This document shows, piece by piece, positions 1 through 11,406 of a DNA stretch of 64,000 nucleotides (positions are counted from its first letter, which is position 1; each line of letters begins with the position of its first letter). The stretch is from contig OX291543.1 in NCBI GenBank assembly GCA_946406115.1, forward strand, positions 36,544,815 through 36,608,814, given 5' to 3'. The DNA is from Apoda limacodes (Eukaryota; Arthropoda; Insecta; Lepidoptera; Limacodidae). A program made the translations under genes and the position numbers. The notes beneath the pieces are model-generated. The model was not told the origin of the DNA. It did no database searches and was given only the letters and a program-made list of their open reading frames with translations.

Positions 1-1
1 C

Positions 2-658
2 CGCTCGTGTCCCGTTTTCCGGCGCGAGGCGAGACGTAGGGGGGTGACCATTAACCCCCCGTTGCCCCGTAATAAAGCCCAACGGGCTACAAATTTGCCC
101 CCGCCTTCACCCACTCCCCTGCAACAATTGCAGCCGCAGGAGTATGACTTATCCTCGGGCGCAAATTTAATGCCCCCCGCCAACCCCCCCACCGACAGAT
201 CCCAAGCTCTCGGGAGAAAAAAGAGGCCACGTCGGAAAAAATCCGCCCCCCAACCCACAACAACGGTTCCGACCAATACTGCGGTAGCGCCGGACACACA
301 ATTTGCCCCCTACATTTTTATGCCCCCCCCCCACCAATTTGCGGACCCCCCGCAACCCCCCAATACGTCTCAACCACCCACCACCAACCAACCACCAAAA
401 CTAAAATCTCGAACTGTCGCTGCGCAGCAGCATCCACCCCCCGCGCAAATTCGGCCTAGCGGCACACAACACACTCAGGGCCCACCCCATATGCAAGCTG
501 GTGCCCTAAACGTAGCCAGAGCCGCAATAGCGGCACTAAACGCGGCCATAGAGGCCATCGCAGCCGGCCAAAATCCGTTGCCAGCCCTTTTTAATGGATT
601 GGCACAACTCACCACAATTCTCACGTGGGAATTTAATGGGGCCTCATCGGGGCCTTAA
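2..658 (+). pseudogene. C-terminal part of gag-like ORF1, LINE copy 1
   Basis: An open frame runs from the window edge to the TAA at 656-658. It starts inside the last zinc knuckle (the C-P-V-F-R-R-E part) and continues as a long Pro/Gln-rich low-complexity segment. It ends in an Ala-rich stretch (ARAAIAALNAAIEAIAAG) that copy 3 shares. LINE ORF1 proteins of this type bind RNA and form ribonucleoprotein particles. The frame itself is open here, but the N-terminal half is outside the window and the partner ORF2 is broken. ORF2 begins at an ATG at 636-638, giving a 23-base overlap with this ORF in another frame. Confidence 0.8.
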
Positions 659-3330
659 ATTGAGAATTGTGTACTGGAACCCTGGGGGCATAATAGGCAA
701 GACAGCCGCCCTCAGAACGTTAGTCCAGGAACACGATGTTCACATTGTGTTACTGGGCGAAACGAAACTCCGAGGTGAGAATGAGCTCCGCATTCCAAAT
801 TTCTTCACCTATAGACGAGACGAAATTTCTCCCGCTAATATGGCCTTCAGGGGTACGGCTGTATTAATTAGACGTGACCTTATTCACGAATTACTACCCC
901 TTCCCCATTTTACATACATTCGGCCTATAGGTGTAAAACTTAAGGTCGGCAATGCGGAGCTTAAAGTCTTCGCCGCATATAAGCCACCATCAACCCCCTT
1001 CGATCCAAGTGACATCGACAATATCTTTTGCGATGCCACCCCCACACTTATTTTAGGTGACCTCAATGCCAAACACCAACATTGGGGTTCACGAATTTCA
1101 TCCAAATCGGGTCGTGAACTAAAAGCAGATGCTGAGAGCAAAAACTATTTAGTCGTCGGTCCAGGATCCCCAACGCACTACCCCTCTACGGACAATCACG
1201 CACCAGACGTACTGGACATCGCCTTAGCCCACAAGGTCAATGTCGTTAGAGGTCCTCCACGACACTGAAACTCAGCATCTGCCAATCTTATTGGTCCTTG
1301 GAGTGTCTGCAACTGGTAAACCGCTCCCCAACCCCCGTAGAACAACAGACTGGGCCACCTTCCACCGCGCCATGCTGGACTATCAACTCCCGGCTGGTGG
1401 CATTTCAACTCCCTTAGAAGTCGAAGAGGCAGTTAATACTTTCACAACTGCCATTGCACAGGCTCTAAGGGAGTCTACCAAAATTTCAGCCACAGCTTCT
1501 GGAAAGCAAATTTTACCGGCGCACCTCCGCGCCAAAATTCAACAAAAGAGAGCCCTACGTAAATACTGGTGCCAAACACGATGCCCAGCTGCAAAGAGGG
1601 ACCTAAACAAACTTAGCGCCGAACTGCGGGCAGAAATCGCCAATTACAGGCAGCATTCGTGGGGGACCAAGTGATTTTTAAAGCTAGTGAGGATGACACG
1701 GCTTTGTATCGCTTGGCCCGACAAATCACTAAAACCAATTTGCCCTCTTATCGACACCGCTGGCATTCGCCGTTACCACGCAGCGGAACGTGCGGAACTT
1801 TTTGCGGATCACTTTGAGGACCAATTCAAGCCGAACCCCATTATCGACCCTGGCCACACGTTAGGAGTAATAGAACGCGTAGAGCAGTTTCTCGCGGCCC
1901 CAGCCCCACCACTCAGAGGTGATTATTTTATCTCGCCTAAAGAGGTCAGGAAGGAGGCCTCTAAGCTTAACAAGCGCAAATCACCCGGTCCCGACGAGAT
2001 TCCAAACACAGCGATTATTATGCTGCCTAGGAAGGGTCTGGTGGCACTCACCCGTATCTTTAATGGGATACTGCGCACTGTACATTTCCCATCTTCGTGG
2101 AAGATCGGCAAAATTATTGTTCTCCCGAAACCAGGGAAAAATCGTCATCGCCCAGAACATTACCGACCGATTACACTGCTGTCCAATTTAGCCAAGTTGT
2201 TCGAACGCCTACTATTACTTAGGATATCCCCGCATATCCAGCTTAGACCTGAACAGTTTGGTTTTAGAGACAGCCACAGTACCACTCTTCAGCTTGTACG
2301 AGTGCTCCACCACATGGCCTTCGAGCTAAACAAGGGCAGGCGCACAGTCGGAGTCTTTCTCGATATGGAGAAGGCTTTCGATCGAGTTTGGCACGAAGGC
2401 TAAATACACAAGCTGTTAGAGACGGACATCCCCCCGATGCTCGGGCGAGTAATAGCCTCGTTTCTAGACAAACGAAGCTTCTATGTCTCGGTCGAGAACA
2501 ACCAGTCAGCATGTAAACCCATTAGAGCAGGGGTACCTCAAGGCAGCTGCCTATCGCCACTGCTATACGCGTTATACACCAACGACATCCCCACTCTCAG
2601 TGACTCCGGTCTAGCTGAAGGTGTTGAAGACGTCATCCTAGCCCTTTACGCGGACGACAGCGCCTATATGTCCTCCTCCCGCAAAGCTAGTTTAGCAGCC
2701 AAAAAAATGCAGCGACTATTGGACACTTTGCCTGGCTGGCTGGACAAGTGGAGAATAGCCGTTAATGCCAGCAAGACATCAGCACTATTGACCGGCCTGC
2801 AAAAGTTTCTCCCACCGAAACTTGTGTTTCGAGGTCAAGTCATTGAGTGGCAACCCAGCGTAAAGTACCTAGGTTGTATTATAGACCGCCCCTTACGCAT
2901 GCGCAAAATGCTAGACCATGTGTCAGCAGGCGCGGTCGCGTCACGGGCGTGCCTTAGACCGGTGCTTTCCTCTGACTTGCCACTCAGAACCAAAATTTGC
3001 CTGTACAAATTGTACATACGGTCGAGACTGACCTATGCAGCCCCTGCTTGGTACGGTCTTCTTTCTTCTACCAACAAACTTAAGCTCCAGGCAGTCCAAA
3101 ATAAGTCGCTGAGATTTATCACCGGCGCGGGACGCTACGTCCGCAACTCCACCATTGCTAGAGACACCAAAACCGAGCCACTCGCAGAGTTCATATCTGG
3201 TTTGTCAAAACGATTATTCACTCGCGCTGACAACAGTCATCATACACATCTCAGGGGCATAGCACCCCTACACGCCCGCCCGCCGGAAGGCAGGGCTCTC
3301 CCCCGAGAGCTTATTCCTGTGGGTGAATAA
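636..3330 (+). pseudogene. ORF2 endonuclease/reverse transcriptase pseudogene, LINE copy 1
   Basis: The N-terminal APE-type endonuclease is recognisable by WNPGG, LLGETKL and LGDLNAKHQHWG. The RT domain shows KSPGPDEIPN, HYRPITLLSNLAK, FLDMEKAFDRVWH, AGVPQGSCLSPLLYA and the catalytic box LYADDSAY. ATG 636 is chosen because it overlaps the ORF1 stop and precedes the first conserved motif. Compared with copy 3 the frame is lost by small deletions near 1245 and 1735 and an indel near 1670. An in-frame TAA stands at 2401-2403, just after the FDRVWH motif. The last stop is at 3328-3330. The protein cannot be made in one piece. Confidence 0.88.
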
Positions 3331-3815
3331 GTTTACTTATTCACCCTCCTACCTCCTTACCCTCCTCCCTTCACTTCATTTCATCTCATTCCATTTTTAT
3401 TGCCCATCTCGCCTCTATTTTATTTCTGCTTTTATTTCTGTTTTTATTTCGCTTTTATTTTATTTTATTTTCATTTTTTTGGTTCTGTTTTTTGCTTCGT
3501 TTTTATTTTATTTTAATTTCGCTCTTTTTCTTTTCTTTTGCTTTGTTTTTATTTTGTTTTTATTTGTTTTATTTTTCTGTTTTTATTCTGGCGCCTACAC
3601 AACATCTACTGTTTTCTTATCGCCTCTGGCGACAAAATTATTACCCACAAGGGGGCCTGAAAAGTAGGCCTCCTTTCTAATATTTCACCGGGGGTGTTCA
3701 GCACCCCCGAGCTTCTGCCCGGGTCATGGTGGGAGGTAAATTCCCCTCCCCCGACACCCGCACCTCAACACCCAGTAGGGTGTAAGAGAAGATACCCGCA
3801 AGCCACAGAAGCCGT
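3331..3815 (+). other. 3' UTR of LINE copy 1: T-rich tract plus hairpins
   Basis: About 250 bases rich in TTTTATTTT and TTTTGCTTT units (roughly 3350-3600) are followed by a GC-rich terminus. The terminus can fold into GGCCT/AGGCC, GGGGGTG/CACCCCC and GGGAGG/CCTCCC stems. The same layout ends copies 2 and 3. ORFs in the T-rich part are low-complexity and not treated as genes. Confidence 0.75.
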
Positions 3816-3833
3816 CGTTCACGTACGTAAATC
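3816..3833 (+). repeat. Left target-site duplication of LINE copy 2
   Basis: The 18 bases CGTTCACGTACGTAAATC directly follow the 3' end of copy 1 and recur at 5865-5882 after the 3' end of copy 2. The last C could also belong to the element, so the duplication is 17-18 bp. Confidence 0.9.
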
Positions 3834-5314
3834 GACCCACTGCACACGCTAGGAGTAATAGATCGCGTAGAGCAATTTCTCGCGGCCCCAGCCCCACCAC
3901 TCAGAGGTGATTACTTCATCTCGTCCAAAGAGGTGAGAAAGGAGGCCACCGTACTTAATAAACGTAAATCACCTGGCCCCGACGAGATCCCTAACACGGC
4001 GATTATTATGCTGCCAAGGAAGGGTCTGGTGGCACTCACCCGGATTTTTAATGGGATATTGCGCTCTGGACATTTCCCATCTACCTGGAAGACCGGAAAA
4101 GTCATTGTTCTCCCGAAACCAGGGAAAGACCGTCACCGCCCAGAACATTACCGGCCGATCACATTGCTGTCTAACCTAGCTAAGCTGTTCGAACGCCTGC
4201 TTATACACAGGATATCTCCCCATATCCAGCTTAGGCCTGAACAGTTTGGTTTTAGGGACAGTCATAGCACTACCCTGCAGCTTGTGCGCGTGCTCCATCA
4301 CATGGCCTTCGAGCTAAACAAGGGCAGGCGCACGGTCGGTGTATTTCTCGATATGGAGAAGGCCTTCGACCGGGTTTGGCACGAAGGACTACTGTACAAG
4401 CTGCTGGACACGGATCTCCCGCCTATGCTCGGTCGAGTAATAGCTTCGTTTCTGGACAAACGAAGCTTCTATGTCTCGGTCGAGAACAAACACTCAGCAA
4501 ACAAACCCATTAAAGCAGGGGTACCACAAGGCAGCTGCCTATCGCCTCTGCTCTACGCGCTCTTCACTAACGACATCCCCACTCTCAGTGATTCCGGTTT
4601 AGCTGAAGGTGTTGAAGACGTACACCTAGCGCTCTACGCGGACGACAGCGCCTACATGTCCTCCTCTCGCAAAGCAAAATTAGCAGCCATGAAAATGCAG
4701 CGTCTATTGGACACTTTGCCCGGCTGGCTCGACAAGTGGAGAATAGCCGTAAACGCCAGCAAAACAACTGCAATTTTGACCGGCCTACAAAGATTCCTCC
4801 CACCGAAACTTGTGTTTCGAGGCCAAGTCATTGAGTGGCAACCCAGCGTAAAGTACCTTGGTTGCGTTATAGACCGCCCTTTGCGCATGCGCAAAATGCT
4901 TGACCATGTGTCAGCACGCGCGGTCGCAGCACGGGCGGCGCTTAGACCGGTACTTTCTTCTGACTTGCCTCTCAAAACTAAAATTCGCCTGTACAAACTG
5001 AACATTCGGTCAAGACTGACCTACGCAGCCCCTGCCTGGTACGGACTTCTTCATCCAGCAAACATAAGCTCCAGGTTGTCCAAAATAAGTCGCTGAGAAT
5101 ACTAACCGGCGCCGGCCGCTACGTCCGTAACTCCACCATCGCTAGTGACACCAAAACCGAATCACTCGCAGAGTTCATCTCTGGTTTGTCTAAACACCTC
5201 TTCGATCGCGCTGATAACAGCCACCATCAACACCTTAGGGGCATTGCCCCACTACACGCCCGCCCTCCTGAAGGACGCCCTCTCCCCCGAGAGCTCATTC
5301 CCAGAGGTGAATAA
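3834..5314 (+). pseudogene. Truncated ORF2 (reverse transcriptase) of LINE copy 2
   Basis: The frame is open from the truncation point through the whole RT core: SPGPDEIPN, HYRPITLLSN, FLDMEKAFDRVWH, AGVPQGSCLSPLLYA and LYADDSAYMSS. It ends early at 5096. A deletion of about 4 bases near 5052, relative to copy 3, shifts the frame in the C-terminal domain. The original stop would be the TAA at 5312-5314. There is no endonuclease domain and no promoter, so the copy is dead on arrival. Confidence 0.88.
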
Positions 5315-5864
5315 TTTTACTTATTCACCCACTCACCCACTCACTCACCTCCTTCCTTTCCCAACACTCCACCTCCATTTGTTTTTATCCCGCTCATATG
5401 ATATTTCGCTCTATTTTTGGTTCGTTTTTGAGTTCGATTTTTAGTTCATTTTTACTTTTATTTTGCTTTTATTTTTATTTTTATTTTTATTTTGCTTTTT
5501 GCTTTGTTTTCTTTTTCGTTTTATTTTTATTTTTGCTTTTATTTTACTTTCATTTTGTTTTGCTCGTTTTTGTTTTTGTTTTTATTCTTTTGTTTTTATT
5601 TTATTGTATGCGCTTACCACGTTTTTATCTCTATTTTCATTCCATTTCTATTTTACTATTTTTATTTTTCATCTTCGCATTGCGAAAATTCAACCACCAT
5701 CAAGGGGCCTGATAAGTAGGCCTCCTTTCAATTTCACCGGGGGTGTTCAGCACCCCTGAGCTTCTGCCCGGGTCATGGTGGGAGGTAATTTCCCCTCCCC
5801 CGACACCCGCACCTCAACACCCAATAGGGTGATAGAGAAGAGACCCCCACGCCACAGAAGCCGT
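5315..5864 (+). other. 3' UTR of LINE copy 2
   Basis: The T-rich tract lies at about 5395-5680, followed by the same three GC hairpins as in copies 1 and 3. The first stem (GGCCT, 7-base loop, AGGCC) begins at about 5705. No AATAAA or poly(A) precedes the end. Confidence 0.75.
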
Positions 5865-5882
5865 CGTTCACGTACGTAAATC
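5865..5882 (+). repeat. Right target-site duplication of LINE copy 2
   Basis: This is an exact repeat of 3816-3833. What follows (ATTCTCC...) is no longer shared with the left flank. Confidence 0.9.
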
Positions 5883-6425
5883 ATTCTCCATAGTGCATAA
5901 TCCTTCCAAAGTGAAAAACAGTGTATGTGCTCCAAGAGAATATTTTCTGTAGACGGCGGACGTGCACGGACGAAATTGTATAGGGGCTTGTTTTGTCCAG
6001 CGAGTCTGCGCCTACGCTTGTGCAGCCTAAAGGTAGACGGTTGCCGCTTTTTCAGCGGCTTTTCGACGACTTTGGTAAGCGCATATATTTTACTTTGCTC
6101 GGCAATTTTGTTTTGCCGCGGATCGCACAGGTCGTCAGTTGCTCAAGGGCGGCCCCTCCGGGGCCCCCCCTCCGCTGTCTGGTTGTCTGTCTGGTTGCAG
6201 ATTAGGTATGCTTTTTGTGTAATTTTTATAGTCATAAGAAATGCCGCCCCCTGTAGCAGCTCCCCCCCCGGTACGTAGAGGAGGCGTACGCAAACGTGGC
6301 GTATGGCTACGTTCTCAGCCCTCCGCCGCCGTAGTGGCGCGCAACCTTTTCACGGGTGAGATTTCGGCCGAAAATAGGCCATTTAACGTCGCGTTTCCCC
6401 CGTCCAGACCCCAACTAGGTCATCT
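5883..6425 (+). promoter_or_regulatory. Probable 5' UTR of LINE copy 3 plus some flanking DNA
   Basis: This stretch lies between the copy 2 duplication and the gag-like start of copy 3. It turns GC-rich from about 5950. Jockey-type elements carry an internal promoter in such a region. I cannot place the exact 5' end of copy 3, because no repeat of its 3' flank (GACATTTTCAGG) is visible here. Confidence 0.45.
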
Positions 6426-6429
6426 ATGA
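6241..6429 (+). CDS. Short upstream ORF (62 aa) abutting gag, LINE copy 3
   Basis: The frame starts at ATG 6241 and encodes a Pro/Arg-rich 62-residue peptide. Its stop overlaps the next ATG in the arrangement ATGA at 6426-6429, where the long gag-like ORF begins. Such an overlap permits termination-reinitiation. It may equally be a chance uORF in the 5' UTR. Copies 1 and 2 lack this region, so conservation cannot be judged. No function is assigned. Confidence 0.4.
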   Translation: MPPPVAAPPPVRRGGVRKRGVWLRSQPSAAVVARNLFTGEISAENRPFNVAFPPSRPQLGHL

Positions 6430-8218
6430 CCCCAGACACCTCAGTGTCGTCGGTGTACACGGCCTCTGTGTCCGGCGACGAGTTATTCGGGGATGAAGAT
6501 CTCCCCACTCTACCGTACCTACTGTCACCTATTCAGGACACACCCCCTCACCGCGACCAAAAGTCGCAGTCTAAATCGCAATCGTCAAAAGACAATAGCC
6601 AAGACTTATCACAGACCCCCATCTCAGCGCCCATCAACGCTAATCCCCCCTCCATCCCCCTGCCCCGTAGGGACCCTAGGACGAGGAACAGAGAGGTTAG
6701 ACCTTTTTCGCTCAGCCCTACCAAAGACCCCTCTGAGCGCGCACGCCAGGTGGCAAGAAATGCCGTTGCAAATTTGCAACAGTCGCAGGCATTGCCTACG
6801 CCGGCTACAACCGAGGCAAACGCAGTGGCCCACCATAACCCTCCGCAACCGGTCCAAATGGAGATAACTTCTCCTATGCCGGACGTACCATCAACCTCGG
6901 CTATGTCGTACGCACAAGCCACTACTTCTGCTTCGCCGAAACCGGCTCAAAACGCCCAGCCTGTGAATAACGCGAATAGCACGAATGTGCAACCGGCCCC
7001 CTCCGCTCCCGCTGAAAGCAAAAACAGGTACCCACCTATTATTGTGGAAGCCTTGCCGCAGTGGACTACGCACCTAAAGAAATTGCACTCCCTATTAGGC
7101 CACGCACCCAATGCCCGCCCTTTCGGTAAAGGAGTGCGTTTCTTTCCGAAAACGCCCGATGAGTACAGGGTAATAGCGGCGTACATCGACGAGCTGTCTA
7201 AACTGGACAACACAGTATCCTGGTACTGTTACAGTTTAGACAGCGACCGTCCCCAAAAAATTGCCATTAAAGGTCTACCGCAGGACACCTCTTTGGACGA
7301 GATAGCGGAGGAGCTTGCGTTGGCCAATTTTCCCATATCGCACATCCGCCAAATCCCTGCGGTACGAGGTCGCCCTAATGTTATTGTTTATGCTCAACTG
7401 CAAAATAGGCACCCTATAGCAGACCTCCAAACCTTATACGCGACAAACGAGTTGCTGTGCATGCCGGGCATCTCTATCGAGGCGTGGCGCACCCGTCCGG
7501 GTCCAGCTCAGTGCCATAGGTGCTCAAATGCGCTAACTGTAAGCAGGCGCACACGGCTAACAACCGTGCATGCCCCATTTTCAGACGCGAGGTTAGGAAA
7601 AGGGGTGTGGCATTACCCCCTCCACTGCCTCGAAAGGACCCGCAACGGGCTAATAATCAGCCCCCTCCCCAACCTACTCCCCTGCAACAAATCGGTCCCC
7701 AGGACTACGATTTAACGGCAGGCTCAAATCTAATTCCCCCCGCCAACCCTCCAACCGAAAGATCCCAGGCTCTCGGGAAGAGAAAACGCAAACGTAAACC
7801 AAAAACCCTACCGCCAAACGCACAACCTCTATCGGAACCAGTACTGGCAATACCAGGTCCCTCAGCCCCCACTACCACTACTGCTGCTATAAAAACCACC
7901 TCTCTCGCCCCAACTGTGCCACCACCACAATTCGCAGACCCCCTGCATCCCCCCAAGCCAGTGCAAAAACCGGCCCCACCCATGCACGCAGCAAACAGTC
8001 GGCCGCCTAACCGCCCAATTGCCAACCCGATCATGCCGGGACCTCCGCCTATTGCACCTAGTGCACTAAACATAGCAAGGGCCGCTATAGCGGCATTAAA
8101 CTCGGCTATAGAAGCCATCGCAGCGGGACACAACCCATTGCCAGCCCTTTTTAATGGGCTAGCGCAACTCACCACAATTCTCACGTGGGAATTTAGTGGG
8201 GCCTCACAGGGGCCCTAA
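6426..8218 (+). pseudogene. gag-like ORF1 of LINE copy 3, frameshifted
   Basis: Frame 1 (6426-7715) opens with an acidic and Ser/Pro-rich part of about 200 residues. A folded region follows, with the IKGLP motif typical of the RNA-binding block that precedes zinc knuckles in arthropod gag proteins. It then reaches the first knuckle start, QCHRC. After that the coding sense jumps to another frame (from about 7520), which carries the last knuckle CANCKQAHTANNRAC and the Pro-rich, Ala-rich tail ending at 8218. The usual second knuckle and its surroundings are missing. A deletion near 7525 therefore both removed knuckles and shifted the frame. The product would bind element RNA in functional relatives. 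Confidence 0.82.
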
Positions 8219-10891
8219 ATTGAAAATTGTGTATTGGAACCCTGGGGGCATAATCGGCAAGACAGCCGCCCTCAGAAAGTTAGTCCAGGAATACGATGTA
8301 CACATTGTGTTACTGGGCGAAACGAAACTCCGAGGTGAGAATGAGCTCCGCATTCCAAATTTCTTCACCTATAGGCGAGATGAAATCTCTCCCTCTAATA
8401 TGGCCTATAGGGGAACGGCAGTACTAGTCCGTCGTGACCTTGTTCATGAACTATTACCCCTTCCCCCTTTTTACATCTACTCGGTCTATAGGTGTAAAAT
8501 TTAAGACTGGCAATACTGAGCTTAAAGTCTACAATACAAGCCATCACCTTTGTTCCAATCGACATAGGAAACATTTTTTGTGACGACACACCCACCTTAA
8601 TCTTAGGCGATCTAAACGCCAAACACAATGGGGTTTACGAATTTCAACCAAATCGGGTCGTGAACTAAAAGCAGATGCTGAGAATAACAACTACTTAGTC
8701 ATCGGTCCAGGTGCTCCAACCCACTACCCTACTGCAGATAGGCGAATCCCTGACGTACTCGACATTACATTAGCACACAATATCAATTGGCCAATTGCAT
8801 TGGAAGTCCTCCACGACACCGACACTCAGCATCTGCCAATCCTTTTGGTCCTCGGAGTGTCAGCTATTGGGAAATCTCCCCCACCCCCTACTAAAACCAC
8901 AGACTGGGCTAAATTTCATAAACTCATGCTCACCTACAAACTGCCGCCAGGTGGCATCTCAACTCCGTCAGAGGTAGAGGAAGCCGTCGTATCTTTTACG
9001 ACTGCGATAACGCAGGCCCTTAAGGAGTCCACGAGGTCCTCAACCACTGCCTCTGGCAAGCAACTGCTTCCCGCGCATTTGCGCGTCAAACTTAATAAAA
9101 AGAGGGAGCTTCGAAAGCTGTGGTGCCGAACTCGTTGCCCAGTCTTAAAGAGCGAACTCAACAAAATTAGCAAAGACTTGCAAGCGGAACTTGCTCAATT
9201 TCGCAAACTTGCGTGGGACAACACTATCTTTAAGGCTAGCGATGACGATGCCGCCTTATTTCGTTTGGCCCGCCAAGTTTCGAGAACACCACCCCCCATT
9301 TGCCCTCTGATTGACTCCTCCGGCATCCGCCACTACCACGCCGCAGAACGCGCGGAACTACTGGCCGATCACTTCGAGGACCAGTTTAAACCGAACCCCA
9401 TTACCGACCCACTGCACACGCTAGGAGTAATAGATCGCGTAGAGCAATTTCTCGCGGCCCCAGCCCCACCACTCAGAGGTGATTACTTCATCTCGTCCAA
9501 AGAGGTGAGAAAGGAGGCCACCGTACTTAATAAACGTAAATCACCTGGCCCCGACGAGATCCCTAACACGGCGATTATTATGCTGCCAAGGAAGGGTCTG
9601 GTGGCACTCACCCGGATTTTTAATGGGATATTGCGCTCTGGACATTTCCCATCTACCTGGAAGACCGGAAAAGTCATTGTTCTCCCGAAACCAGGGAAAG
9701 AACGTCACCGCCCAGAACATTACCGGCCGATCACATTGCTGTCTAGCCTAGCTAAGCTGTTCGAACGCCTGCTTATACACAGGATATCTCCCCATATCCA
9801 GCTTAGGGCCTGAACAGTTTGGTTTTAGGGACAGTCATAGCACTACCCTGCAGCTTGTGCGCGTGCTCCATCACATGGCCTTCGAGCTAAACAAGGGCAG
9901 GCGCACGGTCGGTGTATTTCTCGATATGGAGAAGGCCTTCGACCGGGTTTGGCACGAAGGACTACTGTACAAGCTGCTGGACACGGATCTCCCGCTTATG
10001 CTCGGTCGAGTAATAGCCTCGTTCCTGGACAACCGAAGCTTCTATGTCTCGGTCGAGAATAAACACTCAGCAAACAAACCCATTAAAGCAGGGGTACCAC
10101 AAGGCAGCTGCCTATCGCCTCTGCTCTACGCGCTCTTCAGTAACGACATCCCCACTCTCAGTGATTCCGGTTTAGCTGAAGGTGTTGAAGACGTACACCT
10201 AGCGCTCTACGCGGACGACAGCGCCTACATGTCTTCCTCCCGCAAAGCAAAATTAGCAGCCAAGAAAATGCAGCGTCTATTGGACACTTTGCCCGGCTGG
10301 CTCGACAAGTGGAGAATAGCCGTAAACGCCAGCAAAACAACTGCAATTTTGACCGGCCTACAAAGATTCCTCCCACCGAAACTTGTGTTTCGAGGCCAAG
10401 TCATTGAGTGCCAACCCAGTGTAAAGTACCTTGGTTGCGTTATAGACAGCCCTTTGCGCATGCGCAAAATGCTTGACCATGTGTCAGCACGCGCGGTCAC
10501 AGCAAGGGCGGCGCTTAGACCGGTACTTTCCTCTGACTTGCCTCTCAAAACTAAAATTCGCCTGTACAAACTGTACATTCGGTCGAGACTGACCTACGCA
10601 GCCCCTGCCTGGTACGGACTTCTATCTTCTACCAGCAAATATAAGCTCCAGGTTGTCCAAAATAAGCCGCTGAGAATAATAGCCGGCGCCGGCCGCTACG
10701 TCCGTAACTCCACCATCGCTAGAGACACCAAAACCGAATCACTCGCAGAGTTCATTTCTGGTTTGTCTAAACACCTCTTCGATCGCGCTGATAACAGCCA
10801 CCATCAACACCTTAGGGGCATTGCCCCACTACACGCCCGCCCTCCTGAAGGACGTCCTCTCCCCCGAGAGCTCATTTCCAGAGGTGAATAA
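8196..10891 (+). pseudogene. ORF2 endonuclease/reverse transcriptase pseudogene, LINE copy 3
   Basis: The endonuclease start (IVYWNPGGIIGKT, LLGETKL) is in frame to 8504. Several small indels at 8465-8640 then scramble the middle of the endonuclease. The frame 8800-9813 covers the linker and the first RT blocks (SPGPDEIPN, HYRPITLLSS). One extra G near 9808 shifts it. The frame 9857-10891 carries FLDMEKAFDRVWH, AGVPQGSCLSPLLYA, LYADDSAYMSS and the C-terminal domain. The position that is ATG in copy 1 reads GTG here (8196), so the start codon is also lost. This is the most complete copy in the window but it is not functional. Confidence 0.88.
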
Positions 10892-11406
10892 TTTTACTTA
10901 TTCACCCACTTACCCACTCACCCACCTCCTTCCTTTTCCTTACACTCCCCCTCTACTTGATTCTATTTAAGTTCGATTTTTAGTTCATTTTTTATTTTTA
11001 TTTTGCTTTTATTTTTATTTTGCTTTTTGCTTCGTTTTCTTTTTCGTTTTATTTTTATTTTGCTTTTATTTTATTATCATTTTGTTTTGCTCGTTTTTGT
11101 TTTTTGGTTTTTATCCTTTTGTTTTTATTTTATTTTATTGTATGCGCTTACCACATTTTTATTTCTATTTTCATTTCATCTCTATTTTATTTTATTATTT
11201 TCATTTTTCATCTTCGAATTGTGAAAAATTCAACCACCATCAAGGGGCCTGATAAGTAGGCCTCCTTTCAATTTCACCGGGGGTGTTCAGCACCCCTGAG
11301 CTTCTGCCCGGGTCATGGCGGGAGGTAAATTCCCCCTCCCCCGACACCCGCACCTCAACACCCAATAGGGTGATACAGAAGAGACCCCCCACGCCACAGA
11401 AGCCGT
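10892..11406 (+). other. 3' UTR of LINE copy 3
   Basis: The T-rich tract (about 10970-11220) and GC-hairpin terminus match copies 1 and 2. The copy ends at CAGAAGCCGT (11406), after which the sequence becomes unrelated to the other copies. Confidence 0.75.

Larger units (their letters stand above)
1..3815 (+). mobile_element. Jockey-clade LINE, copy 1 (5' part outside window)
   Basis: This non-LTR retrotransposon enters the window inside the end of its gag-like ORF1. ORF2 (endonuclease plus reverse transcriptase), a T-rich 3' UTR and a GC-rich terminus follow. The 3' end is placed at the CAGAAGCCGT motif because copies 2 and 3 end at the same motif and then diverge. The tail has no poly(A). 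ORF2 is broken by several indels and one stop, so the copy is dead. The Jockey clade is inferred from the RT block order, the YADD box and the C-terminal layout; the exact family is not named. Confidence 0.9.
3833..5864 (+). mobile_element. 5'-truncated Jockey-clade LINE, copy 2
   Basis: This copy starts abruptly inside ORF2, at the point that corresponds to about 9404 in copy 3. It runs to the shared CAGAAGCCGT end. A 17-18 bp target duplication on both sides shows that it inserted by target-primed reverse transcription into the DNA just downstream of copy 1. It is very close in sequence to copy 3, including the T-rich 3' UTR, which suggests relatively recent activity. Confidence 0.93.

Noticed and set aside
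3323..3680. Phe/Leu-rich ORFs in the T-rich 3' UTR (also 5398-5759 and 11003-11259)
   Set aside because: They are translations of TTTTATTTT repeats inside non-coding LINE 3' UTRs; hydrophobicity only mirrors base composition.
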